From the NCBI GenBank assembly GCA_965263045.1, contig CBDHGK010000037.1, positions 1 to 64,000 on the forward strand: a stretch of DNA of 64,000 nt. The letters are read 5' to 3'. Made by a program: the position numbers and the translations under genes. Positions within the stretch are counted from its first letter, which is position 1; every line of letters starts with the position of its first letter. Below the pieces are notes generated by a model. The model searched no databases. It saw only the letters and a list, made by a program, of their open reading frames with translations, and had not been told where the DNA came from. Positions 1-7,980 of the stretch are shown in pieces. This stretch comes from G963664115 sp965263045. GTDB lineage: Bacteria > Acidobacteriota > Terriglobia > 20CM-2-55-15.

Positions 1-236
1 AGCAGTGCGTAGACCGGCATCGCTTCGTCCAGGTAGTAGTAGATCACCCGCGCACCGCCTCGCTTGCCCCGTCCGAAGGCCGCGAAACGTAGCTTCCGGA
101 CGCCGCCCGTGCCCGGAATTTCATCCCCCGCCAGCGGATGCTCCGCGAGGAAGTCGATCAATTCGCGCTTCTCGTCCTCACTGAACAGCTTGTCAGCTTG
201 ACGGGAGAATGTCGGGGTCTCGGCTACTGTCTGCAT
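1..236 (-). CDS. RelE/ParE-like (HigB-type) toxin, cut by window edge
   Basis: Reading leftwards from ATG at 236 gives about 78 codons that run off the window. The segments GGVRKLRFA and GGARVIYYYLDE are typical of small RelE/ParE-fold toxins of the COG4737 type, which act on ribosome-bound mRNA or similar targets. The 3' end and any antitoxin gene lie before base 1, so toxin-first order is likely. There is no Shine-Dalgarno sequence before the ATG. The family call is recognition of motifs, not a search. Confidence 0.75.
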   Translation of the reverse strand, partial: MQTVAETPTFSRQADKLFSEDEKRELIDFLAEHPLAGDEIPGTGGVRKLRFAAFGRGKRGGARVIYYYLDEAMPVYAL

Positions 237-244
237 CGAGCCGC

Positions 245-274
245 ATTATATACCCCATTGGGGCAGTTCAGCAA
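245..274 (-). promoter_or_regulatory. Promoter of the RelE-like toxin
   Basis: On the minus strand a perfect TATAAT (250-245) follows TTGCTG (274-269) with an 18-bp gap. Transcription would begin around 238, two bases before the ATG at 236, so the message would be nearly leaderless. The imperfect inverted sequence CCCCATTGGGG (253-263) lies between the two boxes and could be an operator for the missing antitoxin; that is inference. Confidence 0.5.
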
Positions 275-283
275 GGCCCCGCC

Positions 284-643
284 GTGTGGGGAACCGCGCA
301 TGGGCCGCTTTGGGATGCGCTCCGCAAGAAGGGGCGGCAGGTTCGGGTGATCGGAATTGCGGTTGAAAATGCCATCGTGGATCGGACGGCGCGAGTGCTT
401 GAAGCATGGGCGGCGGCGGACCCAATACTCGGTACGGCCACGACGGTAACGTTCCTCTTCAACGACACGGGGGCGTTTACGACTTGCGAAACCGATGGGA
501 GGAAACCGACCGACCAACGTCGCTACGCTCCGACGAGCGTTCACGTTCGCCGGAATCCGTGTTCAAGATCCCCGGATCCGGCGTTCAACTTCACCGGAAT
601 GCGCAAGGGGGGACGTCGACTGGAAAGAGGTGTTCGTACATGA
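284..643 (+). CDS. Unrecognised small protein, WG-x-AH family
   Basis: I do not recognise this protein. Starting at GTG 284, the first 45 codons contain VWGTAHGPLWDALRKKG and later RVLEAWAA. These line up with the protein encoded at 41755-42012 (HWGRAHEHVWAGMRDRG and RAVLEGWG), which suggests a real family. Past about codon 60 the similarity ends and the sequence looks like read-through, so the 3' part may not be genuine. No membrane segment or signal peptide is visible. Confidence 0.35.
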   Translation: MWGTAHGPLWDALRKKGRQVRVIGIAVENAIVDRTARVLEAWAAADPILGTATTVTFLFNDTGAFTTCETDGRKPTDQRRYAPTSVHVRRNPCSRSPDPAFNFTGMRKGGRRLERGVRT

Positions 644-752
644 ACCGACCAAGGATTAGACCCAGGTATATTGGCCTAGTCGGGTATTCGTCCCGGCCTC
701 GCAACGGTGCATACCTGTGGTAAGTAAGCTTCCCGATATCTTTCATGGCACA

Positions 753-995
753 GCGACGCGACAGTGTGGAGTAATCCGGCACCCGTATATCCAGCCCCAT
801 GAGAGTGCCGATGGATCCCATCAGCCCCTGCGTTTGTCGCAACCCCAGCCGATACGCCGTGCGCAGCGTCAGGCATGTCTCGATCGTCAGATCACCCCGC
901 TGGCGCAGGCTCTCGTTATATTCTGCCCAGTTGATCACCCGGTACTGCGCCTTATCAAACTTGTGCCGTCGCGCTGCGTTGAACTTATGTGGCAT
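753..995 (-). pseudogene. IS5-type transposase N-terminal remnant
   Basis: The reading frame from ATG 995 begins MPHKFNAARRHK, followed by NWAEYNESLRQRGDL, then LRQTQGLMGSI and VPDYSTLSRR, the usual opening of IS5-family transposases. About 30 residues between RQRGDLT and IETCLTL are missing compared with the family as I know it. After STLSRR the frame turns to unrelated sequence near 753. The DDE catalytic region is absent, so the fragment is dead. Confidence 0.7.
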
Positions 996-1084
996 TTAGA
1001 CTATCCCCAGTGTTGAAAAACACGATGATAGGGCATCCTTCGGGATGATCCATGCAACAACGCTAAGACAGAGGAGAAAGTCGA

Positions 1085-1355
1085 ATGATCAATCAGCAGG
1101 AGAAGCGCTCGCTATCTGTCGGGTCTGCCGTACAGTTCACCCACAAAGGGAAAACAATCCACGGACATCTCCTCCAAAGGCAGGGACGGCGCCGCTTCGC
1201 TCAGGTAGTCGACACGGAAGAGCGGATGTGGAAAGTCCCGGAGTCGGCGTTAAAGGACTCGGGGGGAGCGCGACTAGCCACGATAATCACACGGCACGAC
1301 AAAGCGCGCGCTGACTACCGCGTGGGAGACGAGGTGACGTTCACAAGTCCCTATC
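1085..1355 (+). pseudogene. SprT-like metalloprotease gene, 5' part (split by IS)
   Basis: ATG 1085 is preceded by a GAGGAG ribosome site. The product opens MINQQEKRSLSVGSAV and has two short beta-type motifs, KGKTIHGHLL and ADYRVGDEVTFTS. It is the N-terminal accessory part of a SprT-like zinc protease whose catalytic half lies at 2781-3229. Joining base 1355 to base 2781 gives a continuous frame (SPYLSSDGPRRGEIVKL) of 239 residues, so an IS1111-type element is inserted in the gene. Confidence 0.75.
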
Positions 1356-1375
1356 TGGACTCCTCTGTCAAGTAG

Positions 1376-1650
1376 GCGCAACTCTCCTGTTCGATCTTCG
1401 ACGATGACATTCAGCACGGCTGATGGGACGCTTCGAGGTGAATGGCAGGTCGACTGCATCCGTATCTCCGGCCTCTTAAGTGGAACGCTTTGGTTCCGGG
1501 CCATGATGGAATTCGCGCGCGGGGTGCCAACCGGATGGACGGCCTCAAGAGGGCCAGGACATGTGTCGACATTTCCCCGCGCCGGTCTGACCGGTACGCC
1601 ATCAACTCCAACGTCGTCGCAGCTAGCTGAATAGACTTCTCGACTCTGGG
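1376..1650 (-). ncRNA. Candidate seekRNA/bridge RNA region of the IS1111 element
   Basis: This 275-bp stretch downstream of the transposase has no convincing gene. IS110-family elements encode a guide RNA in the long non-coding end, and in the IS1111 group this is the 3' side. Part of it (1572-1622) recurs with 3 differences in 51 bases at 16850-16900, where no IS110 transposase remains, so the block is conserved beyond this copy. It contains the self-complementary stretch ACCGGTCTGACCGGT-like core. Exact RNA ends cannot be read. Confidence 0.4.
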
Positions 1651-2682
1651 TCAGGCCGCCCGATAGTTGGCCTGATAGTCACAGTCTCGTTTCCAAACCG
1701 CCCACACTCTGCGGGCCAGCTTGTTGGCCAGGGCCACGGCCGCTTTGTTGTGTCCCCGCTGTTCGCGAATACGAAGGCCCCATTGCTGTAAGGGCGATGG
1801 GGTCTCCGCTTTCGGAGCCCTAAACAACACCGAACGCCCCCCGTGGATGAGTAGCGTCCTCAGATAACGGTCGCCGCGCTTGCTGATCCCACCTAACCGA
1901 CGCTGATTACCACTGGAATGTTCCCGGGGTGTGAGCCCCAGATAACTGGCAAACTGGCGGGACGATCGAAATCGTTGGATGTCGCCGACAAACCCCACTA
2001 TGGCCGTAGAGGTTAGCAGCCCGATTCCAGGAATCGAGCGGAGACGCTCCACCGCCGGTGTCTGCTGGGCCAGTGCTTCCAGCTCCCGTTCCACGCTTCG
2101 CAAGTGAGCTTCCAGTTCGCGAATCTCGCCACACACCTGGTCCAACATCTCCCGAACCACACTGGGAATCTCGATCTCCGCATCTTCGATCAGCCCCATC
2201 ACCGCCGGCACCACATTACGAGCTCCCACAGGAATCACGAAGCCAAATTCCCGCAACAACCCCCGCACCATGTTGATTCGTGTGACTCGTGTTCGCATCC
2301 ATGTCGAACGGATTCGATGCAGTGCTGTCAGTTGCTGTTGGGCGAGGGTCTTGATTGGAACCGGGAGGATGTCCGTGTTGCGATAGGCCTCGAGCAATCC
2401 TTTCACATCCGCACGATCGGTCTTGTCGCGCGGCACGTACGGCCTCACATACTGCGGCGAAATCAGAACCACCTCGTGCCCCAGTTCCCGGATCTGCCTT
2501 CCCCAGTGATGGGCTGAACCGCAGGCTTCCATCAGCACTGTCGCCGGTTCTCGATTCACAAAGAACGGGAGAAACTTCACCCGACTTAAACGATATGTTT
2601 TCTCGACATGTCCGGGTCGATCCGATACCCCGATCTCGAAAACATTCTTTGCCAGATCCACTGCGATCGTCTTATTCTTCAT
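1651..2682 (-). CDS. IS110-family (IS1111 group) transposase
   Basis: The 343-residue product starts MKNKTIAVDLAKNVFEIGV. It has the N-terminal RuvC-like DEDD domain (D9 in VDLAK, E52 in LMEACG, the DKTDRADVKGL segment near residue 87) and the C-terminal Tnp20 domain with SIPGIG near residue 216 and a serine in the ISKRGDRYLR segment. Length is normal for the family and no frame damage is seen. It probably works with the RNA encoded downstream. Confidence 0.93.
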   Translation of the reverse strand: MKNKTIAVDLAKNVFEIGVSDRPGHVEKTYRLSRVKFLPFFVNREPATVLMEACGSAHHWGRQIRELGHEVVLISPQYVRPYVPRDKTDRADVKGLLEAYRNTDILPVPIKTLAQQQLTALHRIRSTWMRTRVTRINMVRGLLREFGFVIPVGARNVVPAVMGLIEDAEIEIPSVVREMLDQVCGEIRELEAHLRSVERELEALAQQTPAVERLRSIPGIGLLTSTAIVGFVGDIQRFRSSRQFASYLGLTPREHSSGNQRRLGGISKRGDRYLRTLLIHGGRSVLFRAPKAETPSPLQQWGLRIREQRGHNKAAVALANKLARRVWAVWKRDCDYQANYRAA

Positions 2683-2780
2683 TTGGACTCCTTCTTACAC
2701 ACTGTGTTTAGGCCGCACTTGTGCGAGCCTCTTTATGACTTTGGCACTTTAGATGCCGACGAAGTCAAAGGAGGAGTCCA

Positions 2781-3229
2781 TCTCATCAGACGGACCAAGG
2801 CGTGGGGAGATCGTGAAGCTCAACCCGAAGAGTGCAAAGGTGCGCTGCGAAGAGACATGCTGGAATATTTTCTATGGCCTACTCCGCAGGGCGGGAAGGG
2901 AAAGCGCGAGGAACGGTGCGGAGCGGCTGAACGGTGTCGCGGAAATGGCCAGGCGGTTGATGGACGAGTATGGGCTTACGGGCTGGACCGTCGCGTTCGG
3001 CGAGGCCAGGAAACGCCTTGGCGACTGTCATTTCCGACACCACGTGATCCGGATCAGCCGCACCCATGCCCTGGAGGGAAGCGGGGAGCAGATCCGGGAC
3101 ACCGTGCTGCACGAGATCGCCCACGCGATTGCGGGATACGAGGCCGGCCATGGACCGCTGTGGAAGGTGACAGCACGGCGAATCGGGGCAACACCAAGGG
3201 CAAAGGCCTATGAGAGCCAAGCGAGCTAA
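2781..3229 (+). pseudogene. SprT-like metalloprotease gene, catalytic 3' part
   Basis: The fragment carries RGEIVKLNPKSAKVRC followed by a SprT-like zinc protease core: VLHEIAHAIAGYEAGHG contains HExxH (zinc ligands and catalytic Glu) and a third His. It is the catalytic half of the gene that begins at 1085. A local restart is possible because the frame is open from 2753, but that would use IS-derived codons. SprT-like proteins on plasmids are usually uncharacterised proteases, sometimes linked to DNA-protein crosslink repair. Confidence 0.8.
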
Positions 3230-3373
3230 GGCGGGATGATGTCTATCCCGACGACGATGAACCGATCAGCTTGACCCTCGCGGGTCTGAGACTGACTCGG
3301 CTGGACCACTGACAATGCCATGGCTACGACCAGGATGAGCATATCGTTCTCCCAGGACTGTCGTTAGCATATT

Positions 3374-3620
3374 TTAAGGCAAAACGATCGGGAACAAACC
3401 GCCGACGTTCCCCCCCTTCGACACCCTGTAGTTGTACGTGCCGTCACCGTTATCCTCCACCTCTCGGACGATCGAATGGGATTCGATATTCTCGGTTGGG
3501 CCGCCATCGCATCGATATCGATAGGTTTGACTTGCGGTAAAGCTCGTTACCATCAGCGGTAACGTCCATGCATCGGGAGGCAGATGATCATCATAGGGAA
3601 AGTTTCCGCGAGTCAATAAA
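3374..3620 (-). pseudogene. C-terminal fragment of a beta-rich protein, cut by a Tn3-like end
   Basis: About 80 codons ending in stop 3374 read LTRGNFPYDDHLPPDAWT, DNGDGTYNYRVSKGG and GLFPIVLP. The DNGDGTY-type turn suggests an extracellular beta domain; I do not recognise the family. The frame continues into the 38-bp repeat at 3621-3658 without a credible start, so the gene seems interrupted by the resolvase unit next to it. Confidence 0.45.
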
Positions 3621-3658
3621 AGGGTACCGACCGGATTCGTGTTGAAATACAGGCTAAG
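3621..3658 (+). repeat. 38-bp Tn3-type terminal repeat abutting the resolvase
   Basis: The sequence starts AGGGTACCGACC and ends ACAGGCTAAG, matching the GGG...CTAAG form and 38-bp length of Tn3-family ends. The TAG stop of the resolvase at 3654 lies inside its inner CTTAGC. The same arrangement occurs at 10341-10378 and 56515-56552. I found no partner repeat on the other side of this gene. Confidence 0.55.
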
Positions 3659-4268
3659 GGCTCGGCTTGAGGCCTCGGGTCCTCATGAAGCTGTAGAGGG
3701 TCGTACGGGACACGCCCGTGAGCTTGGCGATGGCGGTCTTGGAAAGGCCCAGCTCGATGAAGCGCCGGATGTCGCCCTCCTTGCCGTTGAGCCGTGAGAC
3801 GCCCAGCGAGCCTTTCGGGCGCCCGAGCTTCTGGCCCGAGGCCCTGGCCTTGGCGAGGCCCTCGCGGGTGCGCTCGGAGATCAGGTCGCGCTCGACCTCG
3901 GCGAACAACGCGAAGAGGGTGGTCATAACTTTGGTCTGAATGTCGCGCTGGCCCTCGATGCGGATGTTCTCCTTCATCGCCACGAAGGCGACGCCTGCCT
4001 TGGCGATGGCGTCGAGGATGGCGACGATCTGACCCAGCGACCGACCGAGCCGGGAGAGTTCGCTGACGACCAAACGGTCGCCGCGCTGGAGGACGTTCAT
4101 CAGCTCGTCGAGCCGGCGGCGCTTTTCGGAAGCCTGTCCAGAGGCGGTTGCCTCGATGAAATCGTCGATGCGGAAGTCGTGTTTGCGTGCGTACTCGAGG
4201 ATGGCGAGGCGCTGGCTGCCCACGTCTTGCTGCGCGGTCGAGACCCTCAAATAGGCAACAGTTTTCAC
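3654..4268 (-). CDS. Small serine recombinase (resolvase/invertase)
   Basis: The 204-residue protein starts from GTG as MKTVAYLRVSTAQQDVGSQ with the catalytic Ser at position 10. It has the resolvase motifs RLVVSELSRLGRS and LFALFAEVERDLISERT, then a helix-turn-helix (LSKTAIAKLTGVSRTTLYSFM). All catalytic-domain signals are present and the frame is intact. Its stop codon sits inside a Tn3-like 38-bp repeat. A piece of a second copy, holding only the first 20 codons, is at 52917-52977. Confidence 0.92.
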   Translation of the reverse strand: MKTVAYLRVSTAQQDVGSQRLAILEYARKHDFRIDDFIEATASGQASEKRRRLDELMNVLQRGDRLVVSELSRLGRSLGQIVAILDAIAKAGVAFVAMKENIRIEGQRDIQTKVMTTLFALFAEVERDLISERTREGLAKARASGQKLGRPKGSLGVSRLNGKEGDIRRFIELGLSKTAIAKLTGVSRTTLYSFMRTRGLKPSP

Positions 4269-4577
4269 AGCCTGACCATTGAATACGTCTTCGGGTATTT
4301 TATCTGACAGATACGAAACATGGAATGCGTTACGTTCCCTGCTACTAAACTGTCAGGTCAAGACGAGCGTTTGTTTCGGACAGAACCCTGCCGGTCTCCG
4401 ATCCCGACGTCTCGTCAACGCAGCCTTCGGCATGGCTTCTCTTACGCAGTGCAGGTCCGACCGCTCTGAGCATGCGGTTCGTCATCTATAGCCTGTCGAT
4501 CCTGCTCGGTGTCGTTTATTATCTGGACGAGTGACGCGCCTGATTCTGACAGCATCTTCGCCGAGGCTCAGATCATA
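4269..4577. other. Intergenic stretch, no gene recognised
   Basis: No conserved reading frame was found. The segment after 4371 (GTCAGGTCAAGACGAGCG onward) has the look of old mobile-element sequence. The start region of the Mrr gene occupies its right edge. Confidence 0.4.
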
Positions 4578-5744
4578 TTGGCAATCTACGACAAACCCGT
4601 CCGAGTTCTTCTCCAAGAAATGATCGAGGAGCTAGCCCCGCAAAAGGGACAGCGATTCTCTAAAGAGCACGCGATCGCGTGGTTCGGTGAGCGGTATCCA
4701 AAGATCAAGAGAGGGACAATCTCAGCCCACTTGATCCGGTTCTCAACGAATGCACCCAATCGGCTTCACTACTCTGCCAAGTCCTATGAAGATCTGCTCT
4801 TTCAAGTCGATCCAAGCCACTTCCGTCTCTATGACCCGACAACCGATCCGGGGCCTATTCACCCGGAATCATATGTTTCATCTATACCCGACACTCAAGA
4901 GCTCATGCTCCCGGTTCTCAAGGCGCTGGATGATGGTGCAGAGACACCGCTTTCCGAGGTGCGGGAGCGAGTTGCCGCCAAATTGGGATTGAACGCTGCA
5001 GATTTGCTGAAAACGAATCCTGGAGGCAAGGCCCCGCTGTTCCGGGTTCGGATCAAGCACGCAACAAACCAAATAAAACGCGCCGGCTTGGTGGAAAGAG
5101 TCCGGAGCGCCGTCTATCGGTTGACTGAGGAAGGTGCGCAGTTTCTGGTTGAAGATCCTTCGCCTGGCGACATAAAGCTTCTTCTTAAGAACCCACCAGT
5201 ATCGCCGCCCGATCCTCCGGAGACGCCGGAGGAAGCGTTAGATCATGTTGTCAGGCAACTGAGCCTGGAGCTAGAGGCGGATGTTCTGGAGCAGGTTCGC
5301 CAGGCGGCCCCTGCGTTTCTCGAACAAGCGGTGGTGGACCTGATGATCGCCATGGGCTATGGCGACGGCGACGATGCGATGGGCCAGGTCACCGGGAGTT
5401 CGGGCGACGGTGGAATCGATGGCACGATCCGGGAAGACGCGCTCGGTCTGGACGAGGTTTATCTTCAGGCCAAAAAATATGCTGATGGCAACACCGTGGG
5501 CGAAAGCGCCCTGCGCAACTTCGCTGGGGCGATCGATGCGGTTGGCGCAATGAAGGGAGTGTTCGTCACAACCTCCAGTTTCACCAAGGCGGCTCGGGAC
5601 TATGTGGTGCGGAGTCCGAAACGCATCGTCCTGATCGACGGTGACGAATTGGCGCGCCTGATGGTCAAGCACAACATCGGCGTGCGCCTGAAAATGCGCT
5701 ACGAGGTCAAACGGATTGACGAAGGGTACTTCGACTTGGAATAG
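4578..5744 (+). CDS. Mrr-type restriction endonuclease (type IV-like)
   Basis: TTG 4578 is chosen because GAGG lies 12 bases upstream and the product then opens LAIYDKPVRVLLQEM, matching a winged-helix domain often fused to restriction enzymes (KIKRGTISAHLIRFSTN, LHYSAKSYEDLLFQVD). The frame is open from GTG 4509. A middle Mrr_N-type winged helix covers roughly residues 105-200. The C-terminal nuclease has GDGGIDG and YLQAKKYADG, the D...QxK core of Mrr enzymes. Such enzymes cut modified DNA. The gene looks intact. Confidence 0.85.
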   Translation: MAIYDKPVRVLLQEMIEELAPQKGQRFSKEHAIAWFGERYPKIKRGTISAHLIRFSTNAPNRLHYSAKSYEDLLFQVDPSHFRLYDPTTDPGPIHPESYVSSIPDTQELMLPVLKALDDGAETPLSEVRERVAAKLGLNAADLLKTNPGGKAPLFRVRIKHATNQIKRAGLVERVRSAVYRLTEEGAQFLVEDPSPGDIKLLLKNPPVSPPDPPETPEEALDHVVRQLSLELEADVLEQVRQAAPAFLEQAVVDLMIAMGYGDGDDAMGQVTGSSGDGGIDGTIREDALGLDEVYLQAKKYADGNTVGESALRNFAGAIDAVGAMKGVFVTTSSFTKAARDYVVRSPKRIVLIDGDELARLMVKHNIGVRLKMRYEVKRIDEGYFDLE

Positions 5745-6017
5745 GTAATCTGCCGTTTCGTGATGTGACCCCGACCGCTTTCTTCCAAGATCCACTCACA
5801 TTATTCTCCGAAACCGACCAATTCTGGCAGTGACGGGAAGGGGTTGAAAGCACGAGTGATTGACGGTTAACGGAAAGAAGGGTTGTGTTGCAACTTAGGC
5901 CGACGGCGCCTGGCAATCTGAAGAGCTCATGGAAAAGACTGATCAGCGACAATCGAAATTCCTGTTGCCTCAAGATAATGTTACCGAGCCAAGTTCTTGA
6001 TTCTGCAAGATGCTTGG
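5745..6017. other. IS21-type flank remnant, no gene
   Basis: This sits between the Mrr stop and an istA remnant, as the left end of an IS21 element would. No frame is supported. Likely decayed IS end sequence; inference from position only. Confidence 0.3.
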
Positions 6018-6088
6018 ATGGTAACGGATCAACAAGTGAGACGACTGATGAAGCTGACATAAAGCGAGGCGACGCGGACCCAGGCTCA
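6018..6088 (+). pseudogene. istA (IS21 family) N-terminal remnant
   Basis: ATG 6018 reads MVTDQQVRRLMKL, the characteristic start of an IS21-family IstA transposase, then hits TAA at 6060 and degenerates (SEATRTQAHAA). Only about 24 codons survive. The same frame runs on into the next fragment, so an IS21 end seems fused to the interrupted gene. Confidence 0.6.
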
Positions 6089-6341
6089 TGCCGCCGAATC
6101 GGAAGTCCGCGAGATAATCACGGGACCGAAATATGAGTTACAAGTACCCTATGAGGTTGCGGAAGAGGTGCTGCATCAGAATGGCAGTAATGCTGAGATT
6201 CAACGGCGCATCATGGAAGCGTTCCCGGATTCGCGATCGAATCTGAACCGGCCATCATGGTATCGGCGCAGTTGGAACCAGTACGGTCATTGCCGCGGCC
6301 CCGCCTGGCTCCGGCAAAAGGCTGAGATCCCGCCAAAATGA
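6089..6341 (+). pseudogene. C-terminal fragment of an unrecognised protein, overlaps next gene
   Basis: About 83 codons read AESEVREIITGPKY, then EVAEEVLHQNGSNAEIQRRI and RPSWYRRSWNQYGH. The stop TGA 6339-6341 overlaps the ATG of the next gene (ATGA), a sign of an authentic operon junction. No good start codon exists because IS21 debris precedes it. Function unknown; its partner suggests a restriction-like role. Confidence 0.45.
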
Positions 6342-6739
6342 AACTCCGCAAGATCAACTACGGAGATCTAAGCGGCCGGCAGAAGGAAGTGTTTAACTTC
6401 CAGAAAGTGGCGGGTCTCCTCGCCGAGTACGGTTATAACTGCATCAAGCTGGCGGACGATTGGAAGGGCGCAGACTTTTTGGCCTGCCACGCGGACGGAA
6501 CCACACTAAAGGTTCAACTCAAGTCCCGGCTCACGATCTCCCGGAAGTACGGCAGCTCGATCCATATGGCCTTTCCGGTTCACGGCGATTGGTATCTGGT
6601 CCGCCATGATGCCCTGGTCCGGCTGGTCGGCAAGCATACCGAGTGGTTGGAATCGTCGTCGTGGATAGAGGGCAGGCTATACAGTTCGGCGAAGCCGAAG
6701 AGGGAATTGCTCGACGCCCTGTCACGCTACCGACTCTAA
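6338..6739 (+). CDS. PD-(D/E)XK nuclease-like protein
   Basis: The 133-residue protein has the compact pattern NFQKVAGLLAEYGYNCIKL, GADFLACH and LKVQLKSRLTISRKY. The D (GADF) and QLK residues fit a PD-(D/E)XK fold, and the whole resembles small endonuclease-like proteins found beside methylases and restriction genes. It is translationally coupled to the broken upstream gene. No methylase is present, so this may be a leftover of a defence operon. Confidence 0.6.
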   Translation: MKLRKINYGDLSGRQKEVFNFQKVAGLLAEYGYNCIKLADDWKGADFLACHADGTTLKVQLKSRLTISRKYGSSIHMAFPVHGDWYLVRHDALVRLVGKHTEWLESSSWIEGRLYSSAKPKRELLDALSRYRL

Positions 6740-6868
6740 CTGCGGAACTTTGTCCACCAAGAATGAATACCGTAGGGATGAGGCTCTGATTCGATTTTCC
6801 GGGCCGGTTCTGTGAGCCACGCTGGCACTGGCAACGGAACCAGAATTTGATATGACAAGGAATTAACA

Positions 6869-7504
6869 ATGGAGCCCAACCTCGTGACACCAGACTATGA
6901 ACTCATTGATATCGACCAGATGGAGCCGAGTATCGTTCGCCGGCGCCTGCGGCGCTGGACAGAAGCCGATGGGGCCGCCATTGCCCCACTGGTTGTCGGA
7001 TTGCAGAACAAGGGAGTATTGCCCGGGATTCAGATTCAGAAACCTAGGTACGAAACAAACGTCTATCCCCTTTACTATTACTGGTCTCACACGAAAGGAT
7101 TGCCCCACACACAGGTCTACTCCAGGATCGTCGAGTCCTTCCATACCTATCCGGACCCGGCCCCCGACAACAGCCTGATTTCCCACATTCAACGCATCGG
7201 CGACACCGAAATCGACATTCTGATCGAGGATCGCGAATACTTCGTTTTTGTGGAGGCAAAGAACGTGCCTGAGGGTAAAAAAGCGAAGTTCGAAAAAACC
7301 GGCGGTGTTCACCAACTCGTTCGGCAGTACCTCCAAGGAAAGCTTCTGGAGAAGATGATCTCAAAGACGTTTGCTCTCGCGACGATTGGTGTAAACGACG
7401 GGCGGGATCTGGAAATAGAGTTGAACGACCGGGAGGTACAGATGCTGAGTCTTGTTGGCTCAACAGGTAGCACCCTCAGCGTGGTGGATCTTCTCTGGCC
7501 CTGA
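6869..7504 (+). CDS. PD-(D/E)XK nuclease-like protein, 211 aa
   Basis: A clear AAGGA ribosome site precedes ATG 6869. Residues 113-131 read DTEIDILIEDREYFVFVEAK, giving the D-x-n-ExK signature of PD-(D/E)XK nucleases. The N-terminal half (RRRLRRWTEADGAAIAPLV) looks helical and is not recognised. The frame is complete. With the Mrr-type gene and the 6338 gene it forms a cluster of nuclease-type, probably defence-related genes. Confidence 0.65.
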   Translation: MEPNLVTPDYELIDIDQMEPSIVRRRLRRWTEADGAAIAPLVVGLQNKGVLPGIQIQKPRYETNVYPLYYYWSHTKGLPHTQVYSRIVESFHTYPDPAPDNSLISHIQRIGDTEIDILIEDREYFVFVEAKNVPEGKKAKFEKTGGVHQLVRQYLQGKLLEKMISKTFALATIGVNDGRDLEIELNDREVQMLSLVGSTGSTLSVVDLLWP

Positions 7505-7648
7505 ACATATCGGGAAATCAAAGCCCTCACTTCCTACTTCGCGATCTGGAAGGATACCGGCCCGGCTCGTGTAGAGCCGAGACGAGGCACGCAGCCGGTA
7601 GGGTTTTGTGGCGCATCCGGTGCTTTCGCAGTCGGGCGATGGAACAAC

Positions 7649-7810
7649 GTGAAACGATCCGACAAGAATACAACTCCGGTCGAGGACAGCGACATCCGCG
7701 TCGACGGCACGCCGATGCCGGGCGTGGCGGCCCGGATCGGCATTTCCCCATCGTCGAACGATACCGGCCGAGTCGATTCCACTAATCCCGGCTCCGAGCA
7801 GTTTCTTATG
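7649..7810 (+). pseudogene. Group II intron reverse transcriptase, N-terminal remnant
   Basis: The first 54 codons read MKRSDKNTTPVEDSD, VDGTPMPGVAARIG and NPGSEQFLMDRV, which I recognise as the N-terminal extension of group II intron proteins of the ltrA type. Similarity then stops abruptly and no RT domain follows. The 130 bp before it (about 7510-7648) may be part of the intron RNA. Dead fragment. Confidence 0.55.
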
Positions 7811-7980
7811 GATCGGGTGCGGCGGAGTAGCGCCTCGGGTGCTGTGGGCGCGCGGTTCGAGCGGTATGCGCCCTGGCTGCGGAGGCGCACCAGCGGCCAC
7901 CTGCCGCAATGGACACGCAGCGGTGGAGTTGCAACCAGCGGTTCTGGTGCAGGCAGGAAGGGACTTGGCGATAATGGGAT

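Larger units (their letters stand above)
1356..2780. mobile_element. IS1111-type (IS110 family) element, 1425 bp
   Basis: The element holds one DEDD-type transposase on the minus strand with about 98 bp upstream and about 295 bp of non-coding DNA downstream. Near-identical inverted ends are visible: TGGACTCCTC at 1356-1365 and its complement at 2771-2780. Removing 1356-2780 restores the interrupted SprT-like frame with no extra base, which fixes both ends and indicates no target duplication. A long 3' non-coding end is the known arrangement of the IS1111 group. Confidence 0.85.
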
